Assembly (NCBI GenBank): GCA_011392765.1
Contig: WYCW01000001.1
Coordinates: 501,064 to 552,881 of the forward strand
DNA length: 51,818 bases
From: Candidatus Thiosymbion ectosymbiont of Catanema sp. Cochon2018
GTDB lineage: Bacteria; Pseudomonadota; Gammaproteobacteria; Chromatiales; Chromatiaceae
Direction: 5' to 3'
Both the position numbers and the translations under genes were made by a program. The notes beneath the pieces were generated by a model. It had not been told where the DNA came from. It saw nothing but the letters and a program-made list of their open reading frames with translations, and did not search any database. The first letter of the stretch is position 1; the number at the start of each line of letters is the position of its first letter. Below are positions 26,970 through 35,939 of this stretch, piece after piece.

Positions 26970-27236
26970 TTAATCGGAAGATTTCCCCCGATCCGCAGAC
27001 CTGACAAGTCGGTATGTTGCCAGGACCAGAATTCCAACGGAAATCAGGGCTACGAGAAGATAGGCCGGAAGGACTTCATCAAGCATCTGGCCACCATGCA
27101 CCGTTCTCCAATACTCTGTCAGATGTTCCGCACTCATGACCTTATAAAAATAAATAAAGATCATGAAGTTGCCGAGGCCCACAACCAGGGTTCCGGCTAT
27201 GATGATCGAGAGGATTCGCGGCCTGTTCCGTAACAT
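26970..27236 (-). CDS. Small two-TM membrane protein, possible partner of the Tae4-like amidase
   Basis: 88 aa with two clear membrane helices (ILSIIIAGTLVVGLGNFMIF and PAYLLVALISVGILVLATYR) joined by about 30 residues (EHLTEYWRTVHGGQMLDEV), and a basic tail. It starts 1 bp after the stop of the Tae4-like gene; its GGAGG (27246-27250) lies inside the last codons of that gene, so expression is coupled. Position fits an immunity protein, but known Tai4 is a soluble periplasmic protein, so the fold is unexpected. No family recognised. Confidence 0.6.
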   Translation of the reverse strand: MLRNRPRILSIIIAGTLVVGLGNFMIFIYFYKVMSAEHLTEYWRTVHGGQMLDEVLPAYLLVALISVGILVLATYRLVRSADRGKSSD

Positions 27237-27237
27237 G

Positions 27238-27747
27238 CTACTTTACCTCCCAAAACCATATTGTCTTCGCAGAGTTTAAATCGGTGACGAAGCCAAGAAA
27301 TTCGATCACGTTCCGCCACCACATCGAACTTGAAGTAATTTTGTTCTTATTCCAAAGATCAATGTGATCACCTGAGCGATTAGCGTTGCTCTCATCACCG
27401 CGTTGCCAATAGTCCTTGAAGAAAATAACCCCGGTGCGTCCATCGAGGACCGACTGGAAACTCTGGGGCGAAATCTTTTCCGTCTTGCCGAATCCGGACG
27501 GAGGACTCGTCTTCAGCCATTTGGCAAAATCCTCGGCGAGTAACAAGTGCTTCGCACCGCTATGCGACCAACATTTCTTCCCCGACGCTTGGGCGACGAG
27601 GATACCTGAACGGATGAAACTCTCGCTCAAGCTAATCGCACAGTAGTCGCTAAACGGGCTCTGCGACGTTTTCTGTTTGTTGACACAGCGCTTCTTCATT
27701 GAATCCGGATCCGGGTAGTTACTCCAGAGCGTATTAAATGTAGGCAT
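27238..27747 (-). CDS. Tae4-like peptidoglycan amidase (type VI secretion amidase effector 4 family)
   Basis: 169 aa. NlpC/P60-like Tae4 layout: MPTFNTLWSNYPDPDS start, catalytic Cys in SDYCAISLSESFI, GRTGVIFFKDYWQRGDE, and the catalytic His/Asp segment SGDHIDLWNKN. Tae4 cleaves the gamma-D-glutamyl-mDAP bond in the peptidoglycan of target cells after T6SS delivery. The start has GGAGG 6 nt upstream. No signal peptide, no T6SS structural gene and no tai4 gene nearby, so it is an orphan cassette. GC is lower than in neighbours, compatible with transfer. Confidence 0.85.
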   Translation of the reverse strand: MPTFNTLWSNYPDPDSMKKRCVNKQKTSQSPFSDYCAISLSESFIRSGILVAQASGKKCWSHSGAKHLLLAEDFAKWLKTSPPSGFGKTEKISPQSFQSVLDGRTGVIFFKDYWQRGDESNANRSGDHIDLWNKNKITSSSMWWRNVIEFLGFVTDLNSAKTIWFWEVK

Positions 27748-27830
27748 AGAAACCTCCGCTAAAAATCTACCTTTCTACTTCATGTATATCTTTTTACAGT
27801 ATTGAAGATGATCGTGCATAATAGGATACA

Positions 27831-29366
<1,536 letters not shown>

Positions 29367-29476
29367 TCAAGGGGTAAACTCGGAGGATCGCAGACCCAAG
29401 GCAAGCGCATACCGATTGCTTGCGGCCACCAGTTTCCAGTCGTCGGCTTCCGACACCTGAACGATATTCTTATCTA

Positions 29477-29561
29477 TCCGCAGATTACGCAGATTCGCGC
29501 AGATTTCTCAAGAAGACTATACGAAAGATAAGAATCTGCGCGAATCTGCGTAATCTGTGGA
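29477..29561. repeat. Hairpin repeat with 29-bp arms and 9-10 bp internal periodicity
   Basis: The left arm 29477-29505 and right arm 29533-29561 are inverted with one mismatch in 29. The right arm runs AATCTGCGCGAATCTGCGTA, i.e. AATCTGCG units at about 9-bp intervals. It lies in the guaB-xseA divergent spacer and ends 16 bp before the xseA ATG. A partial relative is at 33242-33301. Confidence 0.8.
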
Positions 29562-29577
29562 TCAAATCTTACCCGCC

Positions 29578-30966
29578 ATGCAACAGGATTCCACTCGTAA
29601 CCCACTGGATTTCTCCCGCGATATCTACAGCGTCTCGCGCCTCAACCGTGAGGCCCGTGCCGTGCTGGAAGGCGGCTTTGGACTGCTGTGGGTGGAGGGG
29701 GAGCTGTCCAACCTGGCGCAACCGGCCTCCGGCCATATCTATTTCTCTCTCAAGGACCCCGCGGCCCAGGTACGTTGTGCCATGTTCCGCTCCAAGCGGT
29801 TGTTGCTCGGGTTCAAGCCCGCGAACCATCAGCAGGTGTTGGTCCGGGCGCGGGTCGGCCTCTACGAGGGCCGCGGCGAGTTCCAGTTGATCGTCGAACA
29901 CATGGAGCCGGCGGGGGAAGGCGCATTGCGTCTCCGGTTCGAGCAATTGAAGCAAAGGCTCGCCGCCGAGGGGCTGTTCGAAGAGTCGCAAAAGCGGTCG
30001 CTGCCCCCCATCCCGCGCCGAGTCGGCCTGATTACCTCGCCCACCGGGGCCGCCGTCCGCGACCTGCTCACGGTGCTGGAACGGCGCTTTCCGGCCCTCC
30101 CGGTGGTGATCTATCCGGCCCAGGTTCAGGGACAGCATGCGGCCGGGGAGCTGGTTGCGGCGCTCGATCTGGCCAACGGGCGGACGGAGTGCGACGTCCT
30201 TATCCTGGCCCGTGGGGGCGGATCGCTGGAGGACCTGCAGGCCTTCAACGACGAGGCCCTGGCCCGCGCCATCCGCCGCTCGGCCATCCCGGTAGTCACG
30301 GGTATCGGCCATGAGATCGATCTCTGCATCGCCGACCTCGCCGCCGACCGACGCGGGGCGACGCCCTCAGCGGCGGCGGAGCTGGTCAGCCCCTCGGCGC
30401 AACACCTGGCGCAGCGGGTGCGGGCCTGTGAGCAGCGCCTGCGGGGGGCCTGGACGCGGGACCTTGCCATGCGCCGACAGCGCTTCGCTGCCGCGGAAAG
30501 GCACTTGCGTCTGTTGCATCCGCTCGATCGTCTCCAACGCCGGCAGCAGCGTGTCGACGATCTGCAACGCCGTCTGGCCACCGCCTTGGAGAGAAGGCTG
30601 GCAGCTGTGCGGGGACGCCTCGATCCGCTGGCCCTGCGTATACGGGGGGTATCGCCGCAAGGTGAACTGGCACGCCGGCGCCTGATCCTCGGCGCCCTCG
30701 AGCGCCGGCTGGACGAAGCAATGGAGCGGATCCTGGACGCCCACGGCGAACGCCTCGCCCGCGCCGCGCAGGGTTTGGAGGCGCGCAGCCCCCTGGCCAC
30801 CCTGACCCGCGGCTTCGCCATCCTGCGTCGAGTGCCGACCGGGCAGGTCGTCACCGACGCGGGCCAGCTCGTGCCCGGCGACCACGTGGACGTGCGCCTG
30901 GCCCGCGGTAGCCTGATACTCGAGGTCGTCGAGGTGGTTGGTGAAAAGTATGGTGGTTACCCCTAA
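29578..30966 (+). CDS. xseA: Exodeoxyribonuclease VII large subunit
   Basis: 462 aa. Large subunit of the ssDNA exonuclease that trims mismatch- and damage-derived ends. N-terminal OB-fold (YSVSRLNREARAVLEGGFG, LWVEGELSNLAQPASGHIYF), the catalytic core GLITSPTGAAVRDLLTVLERR, LARGGGSLEDLQAFNDEALA and GIGHEIDLCIADLAADRRG, then long coiled coil and the C-terminal LTRGFAILRR. The ATG at 29578 is preferred; an in-frame GTG at 29557 lies within the hairpin repeat. xseB is not adjacent. Confidence 0.95.
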   Translation: MQQDSTRNPLDFSRDIYSVSRLNREARAVLEGGFGLLWVEGELSNLAQPASGHIYFSLKDPAAQVRCAMFRSKRLLLGFKPANHQQVLVRARVGLYEGRGEFQLIVEHMEPAGEGALRLRFEQLKQRLAAEGLFEESQKRSLPPIPRRVGLITSPTGAAVRDLLTVLERRFPALPVVIYPAQVQGQHAAGELVAALDLANGRTECDVLILARGGGSLEDLQAFNDEALARAIRRSAIPVVTGIGHEIDLCIADLAADRRGATPSAAAELVSPSAQHLAQRVRACEQRLRGAWTRDLAMRRQRFAAAERHLRLLHPLDRLQRRQQRVDDLQRRLATALERRLAAVRGRLDPLALRIRGVSPQGELARRRLILGALERRLDEAMERILDAHGERLARAAQGLEARSPLATLTRGFAILRRVPTGQVVTDAGQLVPGDHVDVRLARGSLILEVVEVVGEKYGGYP

Positions 30967-31052
30967 CGAGGCTTTGTCTCAGACCGACGAGTCGTGAGTC
31001 GCTGTGAACAAGAACCACGAATAGACACGAATATTTCCTTCTTCGCTAGGAG

Positions 31053-31595
31053 CTATCCATGCCCACGCTTTTGGACTGCTGCGAATAATTGGTTAGCCAA
31101 TCGCGGGGCACTTTTCTTTTCGTCAACCCCCGCTTTGTCAATCCTTTTACGTTCCGAGATCAACTTGAGCATCGCTAATCTGAGCTCTCGTTTCTCGGCC
31201 TTTTGTGCTGCCCCGGCACGGCTATAGGATATCTTCAACATCGGTATGCTGTGGATCTTCGCACCATGCAGTTCCGTGCACCGCAACAAAGCCGACTCGA
31301 ACGTTGCTCCTTCTGTCTGGATATCGACGTGGATCGTCTTTCCGGCGACAGAAACCGACATGCCGCCATGCAATCTGACGCTTTCCAGGATCCGTCCTGC
31401 GAAATCCTTATGGATACTGATCTCGATGTCCCCAGGGGATATTTTATTACGGACTGTTTGATAATATCTGATGTCTTTATTCGGATAGTTCTCGATATGA
31501 AGCCAGGCCGCACATCCGCCGGCGATATACCATTTACCTCTTGCGCTCTCGTTCATATACTTGGACCAGGCTTCGAAGCTATTGAAATGTTTCAT
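31053..31595 (-). CDS. Hypothetical protein with nucleotidyltransferase-like motifs
   Basis: 180 aa. The pattern recalls MNT/AbiEii-type nucleotidyltransferases: an early GGCAAWLH (GG-x-A), SPGDIEISIH in the place of the usual D-x-D, a further acidic strand IHVDIQTEG, and a C-terminal Lys-rich helix after IPMLKISYSRAG. The second acidic residue is Glu, so activity is uncertain. The ATG at 31595 has GGAGG (31604-31608) with 8-nt spacing, which favours it over the upstream GTG. It has no visible partner gene, is lower in GC than its neighbours and is flanked by repeats, consistent with a stray mobile gene. Fold assignment is tentative. Confidence 0.5.
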   Translation of the reverse strand: MKHFNSFEAWSKYMNESARGKWYIAGGCAAWLHIENYPNKDIRYYQTVRNKISPGDIEISIHKDFAGRILESVRLHGGMSVSVAGKTIHVDIQTEGATFESALLRCTELHGAKIHSIPMLKISYSRAGAAQKAEKRELRLAMLKLISERKRIDKAGVDEKKSAPRLANQLFAAVQKRGHG

Positions 31596-32104
31596 AGCTT
31601 GCACCTCCGGGATTTTTCATTGAGTGATACATCTGCTTGCATCTGCATGCACAAGGATCTGAAATGCCTACCTGACAGTTTTCCTAGGATCCCTTGAGGG
31701 ACCCGCATCTTTACAAATGAGTCAAGTTTGTGCGCTGCACAAAAATAGTTCTGCCTCTTGTTGGGCAGGAATCGCAAATCCTTTGAACCACGGAGGCAGA
31801 CACGGATAAACACAGATCACAATCCGTGTTTATCCGTGTCTGCCTCCGTGGTTCTTCGGTGCGGTTGGTCACGCCTCGTCGGTCTGAGGCGAAGCCTCAT
31901 TAGACTGTGAAAGTATTACTCGATTTTCAGAGCCCGATGGGGCAGAGCGGCATAATTTTCCTGAGTCGGACAGCACGGATTTCTCCTCGTCCCCCATGGT
32001 ATAGAATGTAGCCTGAAATACGGCAATTTCATCCCCGCCGTCGGGAAGGGCGAATTCTTTCGCAGTCGAGTAGGTCGACCTACATTGCTGGTAGCTGGAA
32101 AGGC
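31596..32104. other. Non-coding stretch between NTase-like gene and moxR promoter
   Basis: About 510 bp with no supported gene. It contains the hairpin repeat at 31785-31854 and an AGGCGAAGCCT palindrome near 31888 in a repeat-like GTCGGTCTGAGGCGAAGCC context also seen at about 30967-30990. The rest is unremarkable. Confidence 0.4.
31785..31854. repeat. Perfect hairpin repeat, 29-bp arms, 12-nt loop
   Basis: Left arm 31785-31813 begins GAACCACGGAGGCAGACACG; right arm 31826-31854 is its exact reverse complement. Within the arm ACGGA-type units recur at 9-13 bp. It is a different sequence family from the hairpins at 2429, 29477 and 35967 but shares their architecture. Confidence 0.85.
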
Positions 32105-32132
32105 TTGACCAGGACAGGATTTTTCTTAAAGA
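32105..32132 (+). promoter_or_regulatory. Sigma-70-type promoter of the moxR operon
   Basis: -35 TTGACC (32105-32110) and -10 TAAAGA (32127-32132) with a 16-bp spacer. The CIRCE-like operator begins immediately after the -10, covering the expected start point. Confidence 0.55.
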
Positions 32133-32159
32133 TCAGCACTCGGTCTCTGAGAGTGCTGA
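32133..32159 (+). promoter_or_regulatory. CIRCE operator (HrcA binding site)
   Basis: TCAGCACTC-N9-GAGTGCTGA. This matches the CIRCE consensus TTAGCACTC-N9-GAGTGCTAA with one symmetric substitution in each half and exact 9-bp spacing. It overlaps the predicted transcription start, the classical repressor position, about 50 bp before the moxR ATG. Confidence 0.75.
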
Positions 32160-32207
32160 TAGGCCCGACCGATCGAGTATAACCTTGGAATTCAGGGTAA
32201 TAAGACA

Positions 32208-33194
32208 ATGAATACCAACGCCGCAGACCCCGGCGCCCGGCAACAGGCCCGGCTCGGGGCCGATCTGATCAACGAGGTCGGCAAGGTCCTGGTCGGGCAG
32301 GACACCATGGTGCTGCGGCTCCTGACCGGTCTCCTGTCCGGGGGGCATGTGCTGCTGGAAGGGCTGCCCGGATTGGCCAAGACGCTGACGGTGCACAGCC
32401 TGGCCAAGGCCATCGATACCGGCTTCTCGCGCATCCAGTTCACGCCGGACATGCTGCCGGCGGACGTGATCGGCACCGAGATCTTCAATCCCAAGGAGGG
32501 CACCTACAGCGTCAAGCAGGGCCCGATCTTCTCCAACCTGGTCCTGGCCGACGAGATCAACCGCGCCCCGGCCAAGGTCCAGGCGGCGCTGCTGGAGGCG
32601 ATGCAGGAGCGCCAGGCCACTATCGGCGGTCACAGCTTCCGCATGGAGAAACCCTTCCTGGTACTGGCGACCCAGAATCCCATCGAGCAGGAGGGCACCT
32701 ATCCCCTGCCCGAGGCCCAGATCGACCGCTTCATGATGAAGGTCAAGGTCGGCTATCCCTCGAAGGAAGAAGAGCGGCGGATTCTGGATCGCATGGCGAG
32801 CGGCCGACCGATTCCGGAGGTCGCGGTGGTCGCCCACCCGAACGACGTCGCCGAGGCACGGGCGGCGGTGGCCGATGTCTTCGTGGACGAGAAGGTGCGC
32901 GATTACATCGTCGATATCGTACAGGCCACCCGACCCGAGGCCGGCACCAACGTGTCCGGCATCGAAGGGATGATCGAGCACGGGGCCAGCCCGCGCGCCT
33001 CCATCTGGCTCATGCTGGGCGTCAAGGCCCACGCCTTCCTGCAGGGCCGCGGTTATGTGACGCCGCACGATGTCAAGACCCTGGCCCCCGATGTCCTGCG
33101 CCATCGGGTGGGGCTGAGCTACGAGGCCGAGGCGGAGGGCATGGCATCGGAGGATATCATCCAACGCATCCTGGATACCGTACTCGTCCCCTGA
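32208..33194 (+). CDS. MoxR-family AAA+ ATPase
   Basis: 328 aa. Walker A EGLPGLAKTL, FTPDMLPADVIGTE (MoxR-specific), Walker B LVLADEINRAPAKVQAALLE, sensor 1 LATQNPIEQEGTYPLPEAQ, and the lid domain ending VLRHRVGLSYEAEAEG. MoxR ATPases act as chaperone-like remodellers with DUF58 and VWA/Bat proteins at the membrane. First gene of the operon behind the CIRCE site; DUF58 and BatD-like genes follow. Start ATG at 32208 follows an AGGGTAATA leader. Confidence 0.93.
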   Translation: MNTNAADPGARQQARLGADLINEVGKVLVGQDTMVLRLLTGLLSGGHVLLEGLPGLAKTLTVHSLAKAIDTGFSRIQFTPDMLPADVIGTEIFNPKEGTYSVKQGPIFSNLVLADEINRAPAKVQAALLEAMQERQATIGGHSFRMEKPFLVLATQNPIEQEGTYPLPEAQIDRFMMKVKVGYPSKEEERRILDRMASGRPIPEVAVVAHPNDVAEARAAVADVFVDEKVRDYIVDIVQATRPEAGTNVSGIEGMIEHGASPRASIWLMLGVKAHAFLQGRGYVTPHDVKTLAPDVLRHRVGLSYEAEAEGMASEDIIQRILDTVLVP

Positions 33195-33241
33195 AACTCA
33201 GAAGCTGTCCGGTTAAAAGCAATCTGAATGATTTGGCGCTT

Positions 33242-33301
33242 TCCCGCAGATTGAAAACGAAACAATCTGTGAGAATCTGCGTAATCTGCGTAATCTGCGG
33301 A
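33242..33301. repeat. Tandem AATCTGCG-type repeat between moxR and DUF58 genes
   Basis: CCGCAGATT (33244-33252) faces AATCTGTGAG and then three AATCTGCG units spaced 9 bp, ending TCTGCGGA at 33301. It is the same family as 29477-29561 with a shortened left arm. A GATTCGTGTCCATTCGTGGTT unit, another family (compare CACGAATAGACACGAATA at about 31017-31034), follows at 33341-33361. Confidence 0.7.
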
Positions 33302-33393
33302 CAGAAAAGACAATGAGATATTTTACAACCGATTTGCGTTGATTCGTGTCCATTCGTGGTTCTGTTCAGGTACAACGGCTATAAACCGGAGTA

Positions 33394-34446
33394 ATGCTGG
33401 CCAAAGAGATCATCCGCCGGGTACGTGAGATTCAGATCCGCACCGGCCGTCAGGTCGCCGACGTGCTGGCCGGGGAATATGTCTCCGTATTCAAGGGGGG
33501 CGGCATCGAGTTCGACGAAGTGCGTCCGTATCTGCCGGGCGACGACGTGCGCTCCATCGACTGGAACGTCACTGCCCGCTCCGGCCAGCCCTATGTCAAG
33601 CGTTACGTCGAAGAGCGCCAGCTCACCCTGATGCTGATGGCGGACGTCTCCGCCAGTCAGGACTTCGGCTCGCAGACGCGCTCCAAGCGCGAAGCGGCAG
33701 CCGAGTTCTGCGCCCTGATCGCCTTCTCGGCCATCCGCAACGACGACAAGGTGGGACTGCTTCTGTTCCACGGCGGGATCGAACACTACATCCCCCCGCG
33801 CAAGGGCCAGAAACACGCCCTGCGCGTGGTCCGGCAGGTGCTGGCCCACGGCGAGGAGGCACCCGAGTTCCGCCGGGAGGCAACCCCTGATGGGGGGCTG
33901 CGCGGGTCGGAGCGTCGGCATCTTGCCGGCAAATCGGCAGAGGTACTGCGCGCGTGGGCGCATCGCCTCAGGGAGTCCTTACCAGGGAAGCTCGCCTTGC
34001 ATTTCAGGGACCGGCACCTACGCCCCGCACGCCGATCGACCGACATCGGTCAGGCGGTGGAGTTTCTGCGCTCGGTGATAAAGCGCCGGGCCGTCTGCTT
34101 CGTGGTGAGCGATTTCCTCGACCAGGATTTCGAGCGCACCCTCACCGCCGCCAACCGCAGGCACGATGTCATCGCGGTCCTGATTACCGACCCCCGGGAG
34201 CTCGCGGTGCCCAGTATCGGGCTGGTCGCTTTGGAGGACGCGGAGAGCGGGCGGACCCGACTCTATGACACAGGCGCGGCGGATTTTCGACACGAGCTGG
34301 AGCGGGCGGCGCGGGAGAGAATCGAGACCCTGGAGCGGCGGTTGCGTGCCCGTGGAATCGACTTCATCCATGTGGACGCCGCGGGTTCGGTGGTCGACCC
34401 GCTGGTCCGCTTCTTCCGCATGCGCGAGCGCCGGATGCGCCGATGA
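33394..34446 (+). CDS. DUF58 domain protein with in-frame insertion
   Basis: 350 aa. DUF58 hallmark GIEFDEVRPYLPGDDVRSID followed by WNVTARSGQPYVKRYVEERQ; VWA-like core TLMLMADVSAS; C-terminal AVCFVVSDFLDQDFE and FFRMRERRMRR. Works with the MoxR ATPase. Family members pass directly from the helix after IPPRKG to a (R)GTDI-x2-ALEYL strand. Here about 58 extra residues (155-213, nt 33856-34033) intervene before RSTDIGQAVEFL. They are encoded by repeat-like DNA containing GTCGGCATCTTGCCGGC, so the gene absorbed a repeat without loss of frame. The stop overlaps the next ATG (ATGA). Confidence 0.88.
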   Translation: MLAKEIIRRVREIQIRTGRQVADVLAGEYVSVFKGGGIEFDEVRPYLPGDDVRSIDWNVTARSGQPYVKRYVEERQLTLMLMADVSASQDFGSQTRSKREAAAEFCALIAFSAIRNDDKVGLLLFHGGIEHYIPPRKGQKHALRVVRQVLAHGEEAPEFRREATPDGGLRGSERRHLAGKSAEVLRAWAHRLRESLPGKLALHFRDRHLRPARRSTDIGQAVEFLRSVIKRRAVCFVVSDFLDQDFERTLTAANRRHDVIAVLITDPRELAVPSIGLVALEDAESGRTRLYDTGAADFRHELERAARERIETLERRLRARGIDFIHVDAAGSVVDPLVRFFRMRERRMRR

Positions 34447-35939
34447 GCCCCGGCCATACCCGTTTACCCATGAATAGTTCAGCACGATACCCGTCGCTTG
34501 TGCCCATCAGCCGCGTTGGGCAACAGCCAGGTAGGTTGGGCAAAGCCCGCCAGGGACGGTGGGTGTGCCCAACAATGGTGTTGGGCACGGACCATCCAAA
34601 GATGCGGTTCGCTACCTGCCTGTCCCGCCTGTATGTCCCGTCCATGGAACACGGCAGACAGGTCCCTGGGACGGTAGGCAGACGCTCACCGCATCCTACG
34701 GGCTTTGCCCAACCTACGGTTCAATCCGGGAATGAAAAATTCAGCCACAAATCAACACAAATTAACGTAACGGAATCAAAAATTGTTAATGATGGTAAAT
34801 CGATTTCGAGCGATTTGCGTTTATTCGCGTTCATTTGCGGCAAAAAAATCAAAAAAATCGTTCCCATTCCGAACGATTCACAGATACCAGGTATCGTCCT
34901 CATTCTGTTGCTCTGCGCCCTCAGTGCGCTCCAGCCAATCCGGGCACAAGCGGAGCCGACCGCACCGACCACTGTCGAGTCATCCGCGCCGCTCGAACGC
35001 CTCTCCGAGCGGGGACCTGTGACCGTCCGGGTGACCCTCGATCCGGCGAAGCCCAGGATCGGCGATCCCCTGACCCTGCGCCTTGAGGTGACGGCGGAGG
35101 CCGGTGTGGAGCTGCTCATGCCCGAGTTCGGCCAATCCCTGGATCGTTTTGCCATCCGCGACTTCGTGCCCCGTGAAACCATCGACGGGGACGGACGCAC
35201 CCTGGCCACCCAGCGGTATGTCCTGAACGCACCCATGTCCGGTCCCCGGTACATCCCGCCGCTCGCCATCGAGTTCGTCGATCGCCGTGCCGGGATGCGC
35301 CCGGCCCCGGAAGGCGAGGATGCCTATGAAGTCCTGACCGAACGGCTCGACTTCGAGGTCCGATCGGTGCTGCCGGAGGAGGCCGACGACGAGGCGCTCG
35401 AACCGCCCTTGGGAGCGCTGGCACCGCTCGGAGCCCCAGGTGCCGCCAACCCTTGGTACTGGCTCCTGATCCTCCCGGTGCTCCTTGCCGCCACGATCGG
35501 CGTGCGCTTTTGGCTCGTCTCACGGACCAAGGTGCGCCGGGCGAGTGCCCACGAGCGCGCGAGCGCCCGGCTCAAGGCCCTGATGGCCCGGCCCCGCCCC
35601 GAGGGCGCGGAGACGGTAGACACCTTCTTCGTGGAGCTTTCCGACCTGATACGCCACTACCTGGAGGACCGCTTCGGTCTGCACGCCCCCGAGCTCACCA
35701 CCGAGGAGTTCCTGGACGTGGCGGCAGGATCACCGGATCTGAGCCGGGCCCACCAGGGATTCCTGCGCGACTTCCTGCGCCGTGCCGACCAAGTGAAGTT
35801 CGCCCGTTACCTGCCCGATGCGGACTATATCGAAGAGGTGCTGGATGCAGCCGGACACTTCCTGGAACAGACCCGCACCGCGAGAGAACCGGGGGAACGG
35901 GCCATGCCTCGTACACGGGACTCAATACCATCAAGTTAA
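34443..35939 (+). CDS. BatD-like / DUF4381-like membrane protein whose N-terminus reads through repeats
   Basis: 498 aa as an open frame. The ATG overlaps the DUF58 stop (ATGA), the expected coupled start. Residues about 22-145 are translated from two repeat elements (34505-34735 and 34736-34880). The conserved protein begins near residue 150 with a signal-like helix (GIVLILLLCALSALQPIRAQA). A BatD-like beta domain follows (RGPVTVRVTLDPAKPRIGDP; APMSGPRYIPPLAIEFVDRR), then a TM helix (PWYWLLILPVLLAATIGVRF) and a DUF4381-like cytoplasmic helical end (FVELSDLIRHYLEDRFGLHA). No ATG or GTG lies between the repeats and the signal helix, so either the long form is made or the gene is damaged. The stop TAA (35937-35939) lies in another repeat copy. 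VWA genes that normally follow are absent. Confidence 0.75.
   Translation: MSPGHTRLPMNSSARYPSLVPISRVGQQPGRLGKARQGRWVCPTMVLGTDHPKMRFATCLSRLYVPSMEHGRQVPGTVGRRSPHPTGFAQPTVQSGNEKFSHKSTQINVTESKIVNDGKSISSDLRLFAFICGKKIKKIVPIPNDSQIPGIVLILLLCALSALQPIRAQAEPTAPTTVESSAPLERLSERGPVTVRVTLDPAKPRIGDPLTLRLEVTAEAGVELLMPEFGQSLDRFAIRDFVPRETIDGDGRTLATQRYVLNAPMSGPRYIPPLAIEFVDRRAGMRPAPEGEDAYEVLTERLDFEVRSVLPEEADDEALEPPLGALAPLGAPGAANPWYWLLILPVLLAATIGVRFWLVSRTKVRRASAHERASARLKALMARPRPEGAETVDTFFVELSDLIRHYLEDRFGLHAPELTTEEFLDVAAGSPDLSRAHQGFLRDFLRRADQVKFARYLPDADYIEEVLDAAGHFLEQTRTAREPGERAMPRTRDSIPSS
34505..34735. repeat. TAGGTTGGGC palindromic element inside the BatD-like frame
   Basis: GTAGGTTGGGCAAAGCCCG (34531-34549) is perfectly inverted at 34699-34717. 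Between them lie TTGGGCACG and GATGCGGTTCG / CTCACCGCATCC arms and a TACCTGCCTGTCCC nest. Relatives form the cores of the MITEs at 4170 and 9018 and part of the island at 11545. Confidence 0.8.
34736..34880. repeat. Palindromic dispersed repeat, copy 3, inside the BatD-like frame
   Basis: CAGCCACAAATCAACACAAATT (about 34742-34763) faces GCGTTTATTCGCGTTCATTTGCGGC (ending near 34841), followed by a CAAAAAAATCGTTCCCATTC tail like the TGATTCCCATGTTATCGG tail of copies 1 and 2 read in reverse. It ends directly before the signal-peptide codons. Confidence 0.65.

Noticed and set aside
29557-29577. GTG start of xseA
   Set aside because: It lies within the arm of the hairpin repeat; the ATG at 29578 gives a normal XseA N-terminus.
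31592-31813. Short minus-strand frame upstream of the NTase-like gene
   Set aside because: It includes the arm of the perfect hairpin repeat and has no RBS or homology.
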